Source: Candidatus Omnitrophota bacterium (GTDB lineage: Bacteria; Omnitrophota; Omnitrophia; Omnitrophales; Aquincolibacteriaceae). From it: a stretch of DNA of 64,000 nucleotides. Below are positions 42,187-51,002 of the stretch, in pieces. Positions within the stretch are counted from its first letter, which is position 1. The number at the start of each line of letters is the position of its first letter. The notes under the pieces are model-generated. The model searched no databases. It saw only the letters and a list, made by a program, of their open reading frames with translations, and had not been told where the DNA came from. Where the stretch lies: positions 1 to 64,000 of the forward strand of contig CAIJHQ010000062.1 of assembly GCA_903820505.1 (NCBI GenBank). The letters are read 5' to 3'. A program made the position numbers and the translations under genes.

Positions 42187-43403
42187 AAATTCTAAAATCA
42201 ACAACTCATGAAAAAGGTTTTGTTCTTTTGGTTGTATATATGGTTGCAGTATTTATGTGCCTTTTCTCGATTGCGTTTTTCGCGAGGCACCAGGTCGCCA
42301 TCCAAGCGACGGAACGGTACCAGAACCGTGTCCTCGCTTTCAACGCCGCGGAGGCTGGCATCGATTACGCGCTCAGGGAACTTTCAACGAACGCAACGCG
42401 ACGAACGGCGACGGCAACCACGGCTTATACATCCCCCACTGTTACGTTGGCACATCATGCGTTCTGGTATGTGGCATCCCCTGTCGCTGGTCGATCTGAC
42501 CTCCGTAGGATCGACTCAACGGGCTGTGCTCCCAATTGCACAAACACCTCGCGAGCCTATCAGGCTTCGAACGTTGTGGTTTATTGCCGAATCACATCAG
42601 GAACACCGCCTCCGTCTTTGTTTACGTACGGTGTTTACGCAAAGGATAGCCTTTCGATGTCGGGCAATGCGGTTTTTGACAGCTATAATTCAAACTATGG
42701 CGCCTACGGAGGCTCTAATAAAAACGCAAACGGAACGGTGGCAGTTAATAGTACGGGAATCGGTAAACTGGGTCTGAGCGGTAATGCCAAAATAAACGGT
42801 AACGTTCTTGTCGGCTATGGCGGCGAATCCACTGTCGTGTCCACTTCTGGGAACGCTAAGATCACCGGGACTCGTTCCAATCTCACGCAAGACTGGACCA
42901 ACCCCGCCACGGTGACAGTCCCGACAGGGGCTACCCCCGTGAGTCTCAACGTAAGTGGCAACAACACACTTACACTGTCCGCCGGAACCTACTCCGCTTC
43001 TTCGATCTCAATCTCAGGTAACGCGAAGATCGTCACCTCCGGAGAGGTCACGATCTATGTGTCCGGTGCAATCAATATCTCGGGGAATGGCATATTAGTC
43101 ACGAACAATCATCCAGCGAACCTCATTCTTTATTCCACGGGTTCTTCGAACGTGAGCATTTCGGGGAACGGCTCTTTTTACGGGGGTATCTACGCGCCAA
43201 ATTCTGCTGTCACAACGAGCGGTAACGGCGACTTTTTTGGCGCAATGATCTCAAAAACCTACACTCAGACAGGAAACGGTTCGATCCACTATGATGTTGC
43301 CATGAATACTATACAGGGCCCTGCGGATCCTAATCAAACCCAGATCGTCCGCGTTAAAGCCTGGCAGGAAATGAGCACCCTCGCCTGGGGCACGGGTTCT
43401 TAA
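42183..43403 (+). CDS. PilX-like protein with SGN-repeat beta-helix (DUF7305-type)
   Basis: 406 residues from the ATG at 42183 (GAGG upstream), overlapping the previous stop (ATGA). The N-terminal membrane helix with EKGFVLLVVYMVAVFM and FNAAEAGIDYALREL is the PilX_N pattern. From about residue 160 it carries at least nine copies of S-G-N-(A/G/N)-x, spaced unevenly at roughly 15-40 residues (SMSGNAVFDS, GLSGNAKING, STSGNAKITG, SISGNGSFYG). They would stack as a right-handed parallel beta-helix. Probably a pilus-tip or surface protein; ligand unknown. Confidence 0.85.
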   Translation: MKILKSTTHEKGFVLLVVYMVAVFMCLFSIAFFARHQVAIQATERYQNRVLAFNAAEAGIDYALRELSTNATRRTATATTAYTSPTVTLAHHAFWYVASPVAGRSDLRRIDSTGCAPNCTNTSRAYQASNVVVYCRITSGTPPPSLFTYGVYAKDSLSMSGNAVFDSYNSNYGAYGGSNKNANGTVAVNSTGIGKLGLSGNAKINGNVLVGYGGESTVVSTSGNAKITGTRSNLTQDWTNPATVTVPTGATPVSLNVSGNNTLTLSAGTYSASSISISGNAKIVTSGEVTIYVSGAINISGNGILVTNNHPANLILYSTGSSNVSISGNGSFYGGIYAPNSAVTTSGNGDFFGAMISKTYTQTGNGSIHYDVAMNTIQGPADPNQTQIVRVKAWQEMSTLAWGTGS

Positions 43404-43448
43404 CAGGGGCCAGGGAACAGGCGGCGGAATAGAGGAAAGCGTTTGGAG

Positions 43449-43841
43449 CTATTTTTTATCTTCCCAGACGCACGCCTGGGGAAGCTGCAGGAATCCGCTC
43501 CGCTTCATGTAGGAAACTCCGAGATAGCTTTTCCCGGTCGCGCTATCCACGAAACGGAAAACCCCGGAAATCGACGTTCCGGTTTTCCGGTAGCGCACGC
43601 CCTTCGCGATCTCACCCATCGGAATGTCCGGACTCCCCCGATAATCCCGGCAGCTCTTGTCTGAAATTAGGGAACGGCTCGCGTGCTGGTAAAAACCGTT
43701 CGCGGGATGATCCTTCGGGATCCCCGGAATGGGCGGCGGAACGGAACATCCTATTAAGGATACGGCGAATACGAAAATAAGGGTCGTGATCGACAATGTC
43801 GTCTTCAAGCTGTCTCCGGAACGAAAACCGGTCCTTACCAT
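43449..43841 (-). CDS. Small predicted lipoprotein, unknown
   Basis: 130 residues from the ATG at 43841, which overlaps the trpB2 stop. A TTG at 43808 with GGAG five bases upstream is an equally good start and would give a compact signal peptide. The lipobox SLIG|C falls at about residue 32. The mature part is rich in Pro, then [19 protein letters not shown], with four Cys in total. No family recognised. It converges on the pilin operon 45 bp away. Confidence 0.7.
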   Translation of the reverse strand: MVRTGFRSGDSLKTTLSITTLIFVFAVSLIGCSVPPPIPGIPKDHPANGFYQHASRSLISDKSCRDYRGSPDIPMGEIAKGVRYRKTGTSISGVFRFVDSATGKSYLGVSYMKRSGFLQLPQACVWEDKK

Positions 43842-45226
43842 TTTCCCGTTTTTTGCGCTTTGGGTCGCGGATGATGCTTGATCGTGGCGACCGCCTCGTG
43901 TAGGAGTGAATCCGGAAGCGAGTACTCCTTGAGTTCCCCGTTTAGGAACTTATCGTATCCGCTGAGGTCCATGAGCCCGTGGCCGCTATAACAAAAAAGG
44001 ATGGCCTTCTCTTTCCCTTCTTCGCGCGCCTTGACCGCCTCGTCGATCGTGCAAGCGATCGCGTGGCTCGTCTCCGGCGCACAGATCGTCCCTTCGGTCC
44101 CGGCCCAAAGCATCGCGGCTTCGTAGCATTTGATCTGGTCCACCGCGCGCGGTTCCATCAGGCCTTCCACCACGCCCTGGCTCACGAGCGGCGCCATCCC
44201 GTGATAACGCAGGCCGCCGGCATGGATCGGTTCGGGGATGAACGTGTGGCCGAGCGTGTGCATGGGAAGCAGCGGCGTCATGCGCGCCACGTCCCCGTGA
44301 TCGTAACTGAAAGGCCCGCGGGTCAGCGTCGGGCAGGCCGTGGGTTCCACCGGAATGATCCGGATCTTCGCGCCGTGGATCTTGTCGCACACGAACGGGA
44401 ACGAGATCCCCGCGAAATTGCTGCCGCCGCCCGCACACCCGATCACGATGTCCGGGTGTTTTTCCCCGGCCATCGCAAGCTGCTTTTTTGCTTCCAGGCC
44501 GATGATCGTCTGGTGAAGCATCACATGGTTGAGAACGCTCCCGAGACAGTACCGCGTCTTCCCGCTCGGATCGCCCACGGCCTCTTCGATGGCTTCGCTG
44601 ATGGCGATGCCGAGGCTGCCCGGGGTCTTGGGGTCCTTTTTCAGGATCTCCCGTCCGGCGTGCGTCTCGTGGCTCGGGCTCGCGACACAATTCGCCCCCC
44701 ACACGCGCATCAGGCTTTTGCGGAAAGGTTTCTGGTCAAAACTGATGCGCACCATGAAAACCTTGCACTCAAGCCCCAAAAGCTTCGAGGCGAACGCGAT
44801 GGCGCTCCCCCATTGACCGGCCCCGGTCTCGGTGGTCAGTTTTTTGATCCCGAATTGCTTGTTGTACCAGGCCTGCGCCACCGCCGTGTTGGGTTTGTGA
44901 CTGCCGGCGGGACTCAGGCTTTCATCCTTATAATAGATACGCGCCGGGGTCTTCAGATATTTTTCAAGATAGACGGCCCGTCTCAACGGCGCGGGACGCC
45001 ACCGGTAGAGGAGCTCCAGCACTTCTTCCGGGATATCGATCCAGCGCTCGGTGCTCACCTCCTGCTCGATCAGATTCATGGGGAACACTTTTTCAAGCAT
45101 GTTCGGAGAGATGGGTTTCCCGTCCGGACCGAGCGGCGGTTGCATGGGGGTCGGCAGGTCCGCGGCCAGGTTGTACCACTGCTTGGGTATCTCTTTTTCG
45201 CTGAGCGTGATCTTAATGCTTTTCAC
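43835..45226 (-). CDS. trpB2: Tryptophan synthase beta-like protein TrpB2
   Basis: 463 residues, the longer TrpB2 form. PLP lysine in [14 protein letters not shown]; phosphate loop [25 protein letters not shown] and [12 protein letters not shown]. TrpB2 enzymes make tryptophan from indole and serine or phosphoserine and often lack a TrpA partner. No trpA or other trp gene is in the window, so it may salvage free indole. The N-terminal about 60-residue extension, with [11 protein letters not shown], is typical of this branch. Confidence 0.92.
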   Translation of the reverse strand: MKSIKITLSEKEIPKQWYNLAADLPTPMQPPLGPDGKPISPNMLEKVFPMNLIEQEVSTERWIDIPEEVLELLYRWRPAPLRRAVYLEKYLKTPARIYYKDESLSPAGSHKPNTAVAQAWYNKQFGIKKLTTETGAGQWGSAIAFASKLLGLECKVFMVRISFDQKPFRKSLMRVWGANCVASPSHETHAGREILKKDPKTPGSLGIAISEAIEEAVGDPSGKTRYCLGSVLNHVMLHQTIIGLEAKKQLAMAGEKHPDIVIGCAGGGSNFAGISFPFVCDKIHGAKIRIIPVEPTACPTLTRGPFSYDHGDVARMTPLLPMHTLGHTFIPEPIHAGGLRYHGMAPLVSQGVVEGLMEPRAVDQIKCYEAAMLWAGTEGTICAPETSHAIACTIDEAVKAREEGKEKAILFCYSGHGLMDLSGYDKFLNGELKEYSLPDSLLHEAVATIKHHPRPKAQKTGKW

Positions 45227-45303
45227 TTGAAAGTCCCTTTCCCTGATGTCTCTTACCCCGCGGCCCCTGCTTAAAAAGGATGCCGAAAAAATAAAAAGAT
45301 CCG

Positions 45304-45885
45304 TTAGAACAAAGTGTCGATCAGGAACAATGCCCCGACCAAAAGCCCCTTTTCCTCCATCTCGGCCCCGAACGGAAAAACAATGCCGAGATGACTGTTC
45401 TTGAAGGTCCCTCTCTCGAAGTTCCTCGCCAGTCTCTGGCTCATCTTGCCTACGATCGCACCGTTCTTGCGGATATGAAGAACCTCGGGTGCTTCTCCGG
45501 GCCCTTCGATCTCGTAAAGAGGCCGGTTGCCGGCATCCAAGACCTGGAAGTTGTTCTTGGAATGGCCGGAGTGTTTGCGGACGGTCCCGAGAAGGTTCTC
45601 GTAACTGTCGAAGACGTCCATCTTGTTTTCAAAAAGGCCGAACTTCTTGACGAAAAAGAGGAGCTCTTCCCCCTTGCGGTTAACGAAATAGATCGTGAAC
45701 GCGTGCGCCTCTTTCAGGGCATCAAAACCGATCGAGGTCCCTTTCTCGGGGACCACATAGTACATTTCCTCGCCGGAAATATTCTCCAGGCAGCAGGCAG
45801 GCTTCATGTGCCACGCCACCGGCATACCGGGATACTCTTTTTTCTCGCGTATCACGAGCGAGTCAAGATGCTTCAGCTGCTCCAT
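45304..45885 (-). CDS. Scramblase/LURP-one-like (tubby-type) protein
   Basis: 193 residues from the ATG at 45885. Repeating beta strands ([53 protein letters not shown]) resemble the LURP-one/phospholipid scramblase beta-barrel, with a hydrophobic C-terminal helix (about 175-193). The family binds lipid or membrane surfaces in eukaryotes; the bacterial role is unknown. It starts 23 bp after the AhpD-like gene, with no strong ribosome-binding site. Assignment rests on fold-like pattern, so it is moderate. Confidence 0.65.
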   Translation of the reverse strand: MEQLKHLDSLVIREKKEYPGMPVAWHMKPACCLENISGEEMYYVVPEKGTSIGFDALKEAHAFTIYFVNRKGEELLFFVKKFGLFENKMDVFDSYENLLGTVRKHSGHSKNNFQVLDAGNRPLYEIEGPGEAPEVLHIRKNGAIVGKMSQRLARNFERGTFKNSHLGIVFPFGAEMEEKGLLVGALFLIDTLF

Positions 45886-45907
45886 AAAACGAAGATCCCG
45901 TTCTTCT

Positions 45908-46447
45908 TCAGACGAGCGGCGGAACCTGCGGAAAATCGATCGCCGGGTCCGCCACGTGATTAAAATAATTCGTAAAAAGATTGAGCGCCACCGCGGTAAG
46001 GATCTCAAAGATCTCCTCCTCCGAGCACCCGGCCCCGCGTGCAGCCTCAAGCTCCTGATCTGAGATGTTCCCGCGATGAGCTGAAAGTTTCCTCGCGAAT
46101 TGAAGGATCGCGTTTGTCTTCGGGTCTGCGGCACGGGCCCGGCGGGCTCCCTCGACCTCCTCGGGGGAAAGGCCCGCGTTCTTTCCGATCGCCGCGTGGG
46201 CCGCCAGGCAATAGTGGCACTGGTTGTCCTCCCCTACCGCGAGAGCGATCTGCTCCCGAACTTTGACCGGCAACTTGGCATTTCCGAGCGCCTCGCTCAT
46301 CCCCAGATAGGCTTGCAAAGCAACGGGCGAATGCGCCATCGTTTTGAATATGTTCGGAACGCGCCCGGATTTCGCCTTGATCGCGTCCAAGAACTTTTTG
46401 GACTTTTCCTGAACTTGATCCGGATCAGGTGGCTGAATGCGTGCCAT
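45908..46447 (-). CDS. AhpD-like carboxymuconolactone decarboxylase family protein
   Basis: 179 residues, all helical. QCHYCLAAHAAIGKNAG carries the CxxC...H redox site of AhpD-type peroxidase-related proteins; LPVKVREQIALAVGE precedes it. FTNYFNHVADPAIDFP at the end is typical of the YciW/peroxidase-related subgroup. It probably relays reducing power to remove peroxides. It lies upstream of the scramblase-like gene. Confidence 0.9.
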   Translation of the reverse strand: MARIQPPDPDQVQEKSKKFLDAIKAKSGRVPNIFKTMAHSPVALQAYLGMSEALGNAKLPVKVREQIALAVGEDNQCHYCLAAHAAIGKNAGLSPEEVEGARRARAADPKTNAILQFARKLSAHRGNISDQELEAARGAGCSEEEIFEILTAVALNLFTNYFNHVADPAIDFPQVPPLV

Positions 46448-46501
46448 GGAGTAGTGCTCCTTTTTGATCCCGTGACTTGTTTTAAAATTCGATCCGTTCC
46501 C

Positions 46502-47341
46502 TCACCGGTACATCCGCAAATAGCGGCGCGTCAACGCCACCAGGAACAGGGGCGTGATAAAAATACCCGAGAGAGCCTCGATAGACGCTATCAGACGCAC
46601 CCAACCGAGCGGCACGTAATCCCCGTAGCCGACGGTCGCGTACGTGATAACGCTCATGTAGAGCGCGTCCGGGAACACGATCTTCCGGACCGCGCCGCCG
46701 AAAACGATCTCTCCGGAAAAATAATAACACAAGGCACTCCCGATGATAATGGCCGCGGCGATCACGAGCGTCTGGGAAGGTTTTTCGCCGTATCCCCAAA
46801 CCGTGCGATTGATCGCACTGAAGAAAAATTTAAAAAAAGCCTTCGCGCGTTCCCCCAAGGAGATCTCCGCCAAACTGCTCGCGGCGAACTCCTTGGAACG
46901 CCGGCGGGTCAAGGCTCCCCACAGCCGCATCAGCCGGGAATCCTTGGCGCGGACGTAGCAGTCCGAGTATTTCGCATAATCCCCTTCCTTTTCGTACAAA
47001 AGCGCCGCTTCACTGAAAAGGGTCTCGGCGTACCCGTAATCCTTCGCCGCAAGGGCCTGGAACGCGGCGGACTCGTTTCGCGTGGACGCGTTCCGGAGCG
47101 GCTGACAACCGATGTGGATGTTCCAGCAAGTAGCGGCGGACGCAAAACAGACCGCGGCCTTCAAGTGTTCGTTCGACTCCTTGAAAAGTTTCGCGGCCTG
47201 ATCGAACGTCTGGAACGCCTGATCGATCTTCCCTTCGCCGCGAAGACGGTGGGCTTCGCGTTCCATGGCAAAAGCGGATTGCATCTTCTCCGATACCGCA
47301 GGCTGAACGCCGTCAAGTTTTTCAGGATTCATGGGGGGCAT
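46502..47341 (-). CDS. Two-helix K+ channel with N-terminal TPR-like region
   Basis: 279 residues. The first about 165 are soluble and helical, with TPR/SNAP-like spacing (GKIDQAFQTFDQAAKLFKES, AETLFSEAALLYEKEGDYAK). The pore module follows: a membrane helix at about 192-212, the pore loop VITYATVGYGDYVPLG with the K+ selectivity filter TVGYGD, and a second helix at about 240-262. There is no RCK or cyclic-nucleotide domain, so gating would come from the N-terminal part. The start may be the second ATG (MNPEK, 9 bp in). Confidence 0.88.
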   Translation of the reverse strand: MPPMNPEKLDGVQPAVSEKMQSAFAMEREAHRLRGEGKIDQAFQTFDQAAKLFKESNEHLKAAVCFASAATCWNIHIGCQPLRNASTRNESAAFQALAAKDYGYAETLFSEAALLYEKEGDYAKYSDCYVRAKDSRLMRLWGALTRRRSKEFAASSLAEISLGERAKAFFKFFFSAINRTVWGYGEKPSQTLVIAAAIIIGSALCYYFSGEIVFGGAVRKIVFPDALYMSVITYATVGYGDYVPLGWVRLIASIEALSGIFITPLFLVALTRRYLRMYR

Positions 47342-47479
47342 TCTACAATATTTAGGCGATTGCCACTAGTATTGCGTCACATTAGGTTTTACAGGTTCGC
47401 AGAATTGTACCGTGCCCCCATAAAAACCAAAGAGACACGGTCCCGGTGCTTCATGCCGCGGTCAAAAGAACGGCTGCCC

Positions 47480-48898
47480 TTAAAGCCTGCCGGACGGCGT
47501 CGTAGGAACGCTCCTCTGACAATAAGTCAGGATCTTCCGGGCTGCCGCTTTTGCCGCATGAATGCAATCCGTGATCCCGAACCCGCGGAAACCGTTCCCG
47601 GTCAGAAAAAGTCCGGGGTGTTTTTGAAGTCCGGCTTCGATCCCCGCGATCCTTTCGTTATGCCCGACCTCATAGCGAGGCAAAGCTTTCGGGTACCGCT
47701 CTGCCATCACAAATTCCGGCGCCGACTGGATCCCGAAACATTCTTTGAGCTCTCGCAGAATTTTCGTTTTCACCGTTCCGTCGTCCTCGCGAAAGATCTC
47801 CGGCAGCATGGCCTCCGAAATGAAAACGCGCAGCCCCCGGTGCGTCCCGCCAGGCAGATCGAACCATTTCAGACTTGAAAAAGGAAAAATCTCGCCGCTC
47901 GCCGGAACAATGAACCCGGGACCCGGGGTCTGCCGGGGAAGATCCGCCGTTTTGAAAATGAAACTGAACGTCAAAATAGAATCGTACCGGATGCCCGCAA
48001 GGTCCCGGGACAGGACCGGATCCGCCTCCTTTAATAACGGCGCGGCATCCGTCGCGTTCATCGCCAAACAGACCGCGTCCGCACGAAATGTTTTTCCGCC
48101 CTCCGGAATAATAAAATTTCCCGCCGCATCACTTCCCCACCGGTGTACGGGCGAAGAGACTCTGAGCTCGCAGGAGCTCAGTTCACGGACCAACGCCCCG
48201 GTCAACGATCCGAGACCGTTCTTGAAATTCAGAAAACGGTCGGGCCCACTTTTGTTCTTTTTGAACCAACCCGCCAGGGCCGCATTCGTCAAGCTCCCGT
48301 ATATTTGCTCCCGCTTCCCCAAACCGGGGAAAACGGCCTCAAGGCTCAGGTCTTCCGGGTCCGCCATGTAAACTCCCCGGACGACCGGACGGACCGCCTC
48401 CCGATAAAATGCCGCACCCAAACGCCGCCGGAGGAAGTGCCCGATGCTTTCGTCCCCTGGAATTCTCCTTCGTGGAATCCAGGGTTCCAGCAAAAGCCGC
48501 GCCTTCGCGGAAAAGCCCAACAAAGGACTCAGGAAAAGCGCGAACGGATCGAAAGCCGCGAAGGAATTGGGAAGTGATATCAGGCTTTTCTCTTTCAGGA
48601 TAAAAAACCGGCGGAAAGAAGAACTCGCCTCGACGAGGTCCCCGGAAAGTCCGAGGCTGTCACAGAATTCTGCGATCTCGGGACCCCGCGAACCGCCGGC
48701 AAAAAAGGCGTCCGCAGCGGCTTCCATAATGAACGGTTTTTGATCGACGGTGCGGATCACGCCGCCGAACCGGTCCCTGGCCTCGAACAGCGCGATCTTC
48801 AGCGGAACCTTTTCCCGCGCCGCCAGCCGGAACAATTCGTAAGCGGTACTGAGCCCGGAGATACCGCCGCCGATGATCGCTGTGTGGAATAGGTCCAT
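47480..48898 (-). CDS. hemY: HemY-type protoporphyrinogen/coproporphyrinogen oxidase
   Basis: 472 residues from the ATG at 48898 (AGGA upstream). The FAD-binding start HTAIIGGGISGLSTAYELF is followed by FEARDRFGGVIRT. The C-terminal GLFLTGNGFRGFGITDCIHAA is the second dinucleotide contact. It oxidises the porphyrinogen to porphyrin in haem synthesis; whether the substrate is proto- or coproporphyrinogen cannot be told. No other hem gene is present here. Confidence 0.9.
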   Translation of the reverse strand: MDLFHTAIIGGGISGLSTAYELFRLAAREKVPLKIALFEARDRFGGVIRTVDQKPFIMEAAADAFFAGGSRGPEIAEFCDSLGLSGDLVEASSSFRRFFILKEKSLISLPNSFAAFDPFALFLSPLLGFSAKARLLLEPWIPRRRIPGDESIGHFLRRRLGAAFYREAVRPVVRGVYMADPEDLSLEAVFPGLGKREQIYGSLTNAALAGWFKKNKSGPDRFLNFKNGLGSLTGALVRELSSCELRVSSPVHRWGSDAAGNFIIPEGGKTFRADAVCLAMNATDAAPLLKEADPVLSRDLAGIRYDSILTFSFIFKTADLPRQTPGPGFIVPASGEIFPFSSLKWFDLPGGTHRGLRVFISEAMLPEIFREDDGTVKTKILRELKECFGIQSAPEFVMAERYPKALPRYEVGHNERIAGIEAGLQKHPGLFLTGNGFRGFGITDCIHAAKAAARKILTYCQRSVPTTPSGRL

Positions 48899-48972
48899 TT
48901 TGTCCTGGGAAACCGGCGGGCGCGTCACCAGAGGATTTTTTTCGGAACGGCCCGGAAAAACTTTCCGTCCCC

Positions 48973-49818
48973 TCAGTCCCCTTGAACGATGACCGTGAAT
49001 ATCTCACGGGTATCGGCACTGCTGGGGATCCAGGGCCGCTGGTAAACGAGCCTGACCTTGGTTTGCCCGGCCTTCAGGGCTCTGAACGTGTAAGTCTGTT
49101 TCCCCGGAGCGCCCGGCATCGGCTCGGAAGAGATCACATGTTTTGAATCCAGAAGGGTGAGGATCTTTTCCTCTTCGGGAAACTCCATTTTCCAACCGTA
49201 GCCCGTCGAAGGGTTGCTCGCCAGGGAGATCATGAACGTCTTACCGGGCTTCACCTGTATCGGTTCTTTGGGATCCGTATAGATCCGGGGCGGGCTGTCG
49301 ACCGGCTGGGAAGATTTTTTGGGTGGCTCTTCCCGCGCCGGCGTCGCTGCGGCCGGTGCGGTTCCCTCGGGAACGATCACATGTATCGTGACCGGATCCC
49401 CCCATACAGGCTCCGTCATATCCCCCGTATCGTCCATACGCTTGAACCCGAGCCGGAATTTCACGGGCCCGGACTTTTCCTGTTTGGGGATATAAAGAAT
49501 GAGGTTTTTTTCGTAGACTTCTTCGGGACCGAGATCGATCTGTTCCAGGCCGTTCTCGTTACAGGTCCAGGCCTGGATGAAGATCCCTTCCTGGTCCGTC
49601 ACCCATTGTTTTTCGAACGAGCAGGTATTGGCCCAAAAATCGGTCGAGCCTTCGCTGCTGTTAATGACCCGGGTCTTGACGAGGAACATCATGCCGAGGG
49701 TCACGGTCGTCTGGTCCGGAAGCGCTTCGACCGCGACCGGTTCTTCCGCGGCGCAGGCGCCGGAAACCGCCGCGAGCAATAAAACCGGCAGAACGAAGGC
49801 CTTGAAAATCTTTTTCAT
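48973..49818 (-). CDS. Exported protein with C-terminal chagasin-like (I42) inhibitor domain
   Basis: 281 residues from the ATG at 49818. Signal peptide to about residue 23, an immunoglobulin-like N-terminal domain (about 25-150) with TVTLGMMFLVKTRVIN, a Pro/Ala/Lys linker (about 155-185), then a chagasin fold. That domain shows SLASNPSTGYGWKME (loop L4, NPxTG) and LVYQRPW (loop L6), both used to block papain-like proteases. It may guard the periplasm against cysteine proteases. The ribosome-binding site is weak; it lies 10 bp after the KTSC gene. Confidence 0.82.
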   Translation of the reverse strand: MKKIFKAFVLPVLLLAAVSGACAAEEPVAVEALPDQTTVTLGMMFLVKTRVINSSEGSTDFWANTCSFEKQWVTDQEGIFIQAWTCNENGLEQIDLGPEEVYEKNLILYIPKQEKSGPVKFRLGFKRMDDTGDMTEPVWGDPVTIHVIVPEGTAPAAATPAREEPPKKSSQPVDSPPRIYTDPKEPIQVKPGKTFMISLASNPSTGYGWKMEFPEEEKILTLLDSKHVISSEPMPGAPGKQTYTFRALKAGQTKVRLVYQRPWIPSSADTREIFTVIVQGD

Positions 49819-49828
49819 CAGAGATCGA

Positions 49829-50053
49829 TCAACCGACTTTGACGTAGGCGTAACGGTTCTTGATGTGCTGTTGAAAAAAAGTCCCGTGGGAGGGCGCCGC
49901 CATGAGGTTCTGGTAAACGCTTTCAGGGACCTGGCGGTAGCGGTAAACACCCCCCGCGCGAAAAACGATCTCCATGTTCGCCGTCGCCGCGTCATAACCG
50001 ATCAGGGCGAGGTCGCGCGATCTTACGGGTCTTACGTCCATTTCAACGGTCAT
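49829..50053 (-). CDS. KTSC-domain protein
   Basis: 74 residues, one KTSC domain. IGYDAATANMEIVFRAGGVY and RQVPESVYQNLMAAPSHGTF, with KNRYAYVKVG at the end, fit the family, found alone or at the ends of lysyl-tRNA synthetases and phage proteins. Function unknown. It is part of a run of small genes 49829-50903. Confidence 0.85.
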   Translation of the reverse strand: MTVEMDVRPVRSRDLALIGYDAATANMEIVFRAGGVYRYRQVPESVYQNLMAAPSHGTFFQQHIKNRYAYVKVG

Positions 50054-50077
50054 AATTACCTCTCCCTCTCAAAACTT

Positions 50078-50527
50078 CTAAGATTTCTTCTTCTGTGCAT
50101 TCTCCAACAGGCGATGGGTATTGATAAAAACCTCGCGAACGGGCCGGTAACTGCCGTCCGGGAATTTAAAATACATGATCTTGTCCGCCGTCGGCGACCG
50201 GTAACAGTGTTTCTTGATCCATCGCACCGGATTCTCGTCATGGTAATGCGTCAACAGATACGCCAATCCCAGGGGATACGCGAACTGCACCGAGTAGTCT
50301 ATGTCGTCATACCGGACCATGACGGGCGCGGACCTGAAATAGTTCAGACCGCAGAGAAGTTTCGCGAGATTGGAGGGGGGTTGTTTGAGGTATTGCTGGT
50401 ACGCCTCGGATTGTTCGAAGGGCGGAAGCCCGTCGTCACCGCGCGCGGGCCCCGCTCCAAAGATCAGACAAAAAAACAACCCTGCCGCGGCAACGCCGCG
50501 GGAAAATGAACCGGATCTCATAGACAA
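50078..50527 (-). CDS. Exported hypothetical protein
   Basis: 149 residues with a signal peptide (about 1-30, cleaved near ARG|DDGL). The mature region has VMVRYDDIDYSVQFAYPLGL, WIKKHCYRSPTADKIMYFKF and VREVFINTHRLLEN. No domain recognised. Two conserved-looking Cys residues could form a disulfide. Same direction as the KTSC gene, 24 bp upstream. Confidence 0.7.
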   Translation of the reverse strand: MSMRSGSFSRGVAAAGLFFCLIFGAGPARGDDGLPPFEQSEAYQQYLKQPPSNLAKLLCGLNYFRSAPVMVRYDDIDYSVQFAYPLGLAYLLTHYHDENPVRWIKKHCYRSPTADKIMYFKFPDGSYRPVREVFINTHRLLENAQKKKS

Positions 50528-50567
50528 CTGTTCTTTCTTTCGCTGTTAAAACCGTTTTTAATCGGGA

Positions 50568-50903
50568 TCAAGACGTTTCGTCAAAACTCCAATTCGCGTG
50601 AAGGAAATAATCCTTGATCTCCTGCTTCTGGTCCTTCAGCTGAAAATAAAAATTCGCTATGCCTCCCTGCGGCAGCCGATCCGGCTCCGTCGGAGCGCTC
50701 ACCCCCAAAAGCGGCACCCGGTTCTTATCGAAGATCACCAGATGCGCGCGGACATTCTTGATGGAGTGACCGACATTATTGATGACGATCCCCCGCAACT
50801 CCGCGCCTTCACCCTCCCTGAACTGGGTGCCGGCACCTTTGATGATCACCTCACGCGGCAGCTTTTGAAAATTCTCTATCTCCGGAAAAGACTCTATGCC
50901 CAT
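50568..50903 (-). CDS. FxLYD-like beta-sandwich protein, possibly frameshifted at its 5' end
   Basis: 111 residues from the ATG at 50903 (AAGGA upstream). GAELRGIVINNVGHSIKNV, LVIFDKNRVPLLG and ANFYFQLKDQKQEIKDYFL resemble FxLYD/DUF3426 domains, which are usually exported. This start gives no signal peptide. In another frame, an ATG at 50976 opens MKDLCFLAVYIVCGAG, a lipoprotein-like leader that runs into this gene +1 out of frame. Either the leader is chance or one base has been gained or lost. Confidence 0.65.
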   Translation of the reverse strand: MGIESFPEIENFQKLPREVIIKGAGTQFREGEGAELRGIVINNVGHSIKNVRAHLVIFDKNRVPLLGVSAPTEPDRLPQGGIANFYFQLKDQKQEIKDYFLHANWSFDETS

Positions 50904-51002
50904 GGCTTCCTTGGCGCGGCTGCTGTTCTCCGGCCCCGCACACAATATAAACGGCCAAAAAGCACAGGTCCTTCATACTATTTTTTCGTTCCAGCCCGGC
51001 AC

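Noticed and set aside
42640-43300. Regular repeats that could look like a CRISPR array
   Set aside because: The repeats are protein-level SGN units of a beta-helix, unequal in DNA spacing, inside an open reading frame.
43979-45274. Open frame on the plus strand antisense to trpB2
   Set aside because: Arg/Asp/Gly-rich shadow; TrpB2 motifs on the opposite strand are unambiguous.
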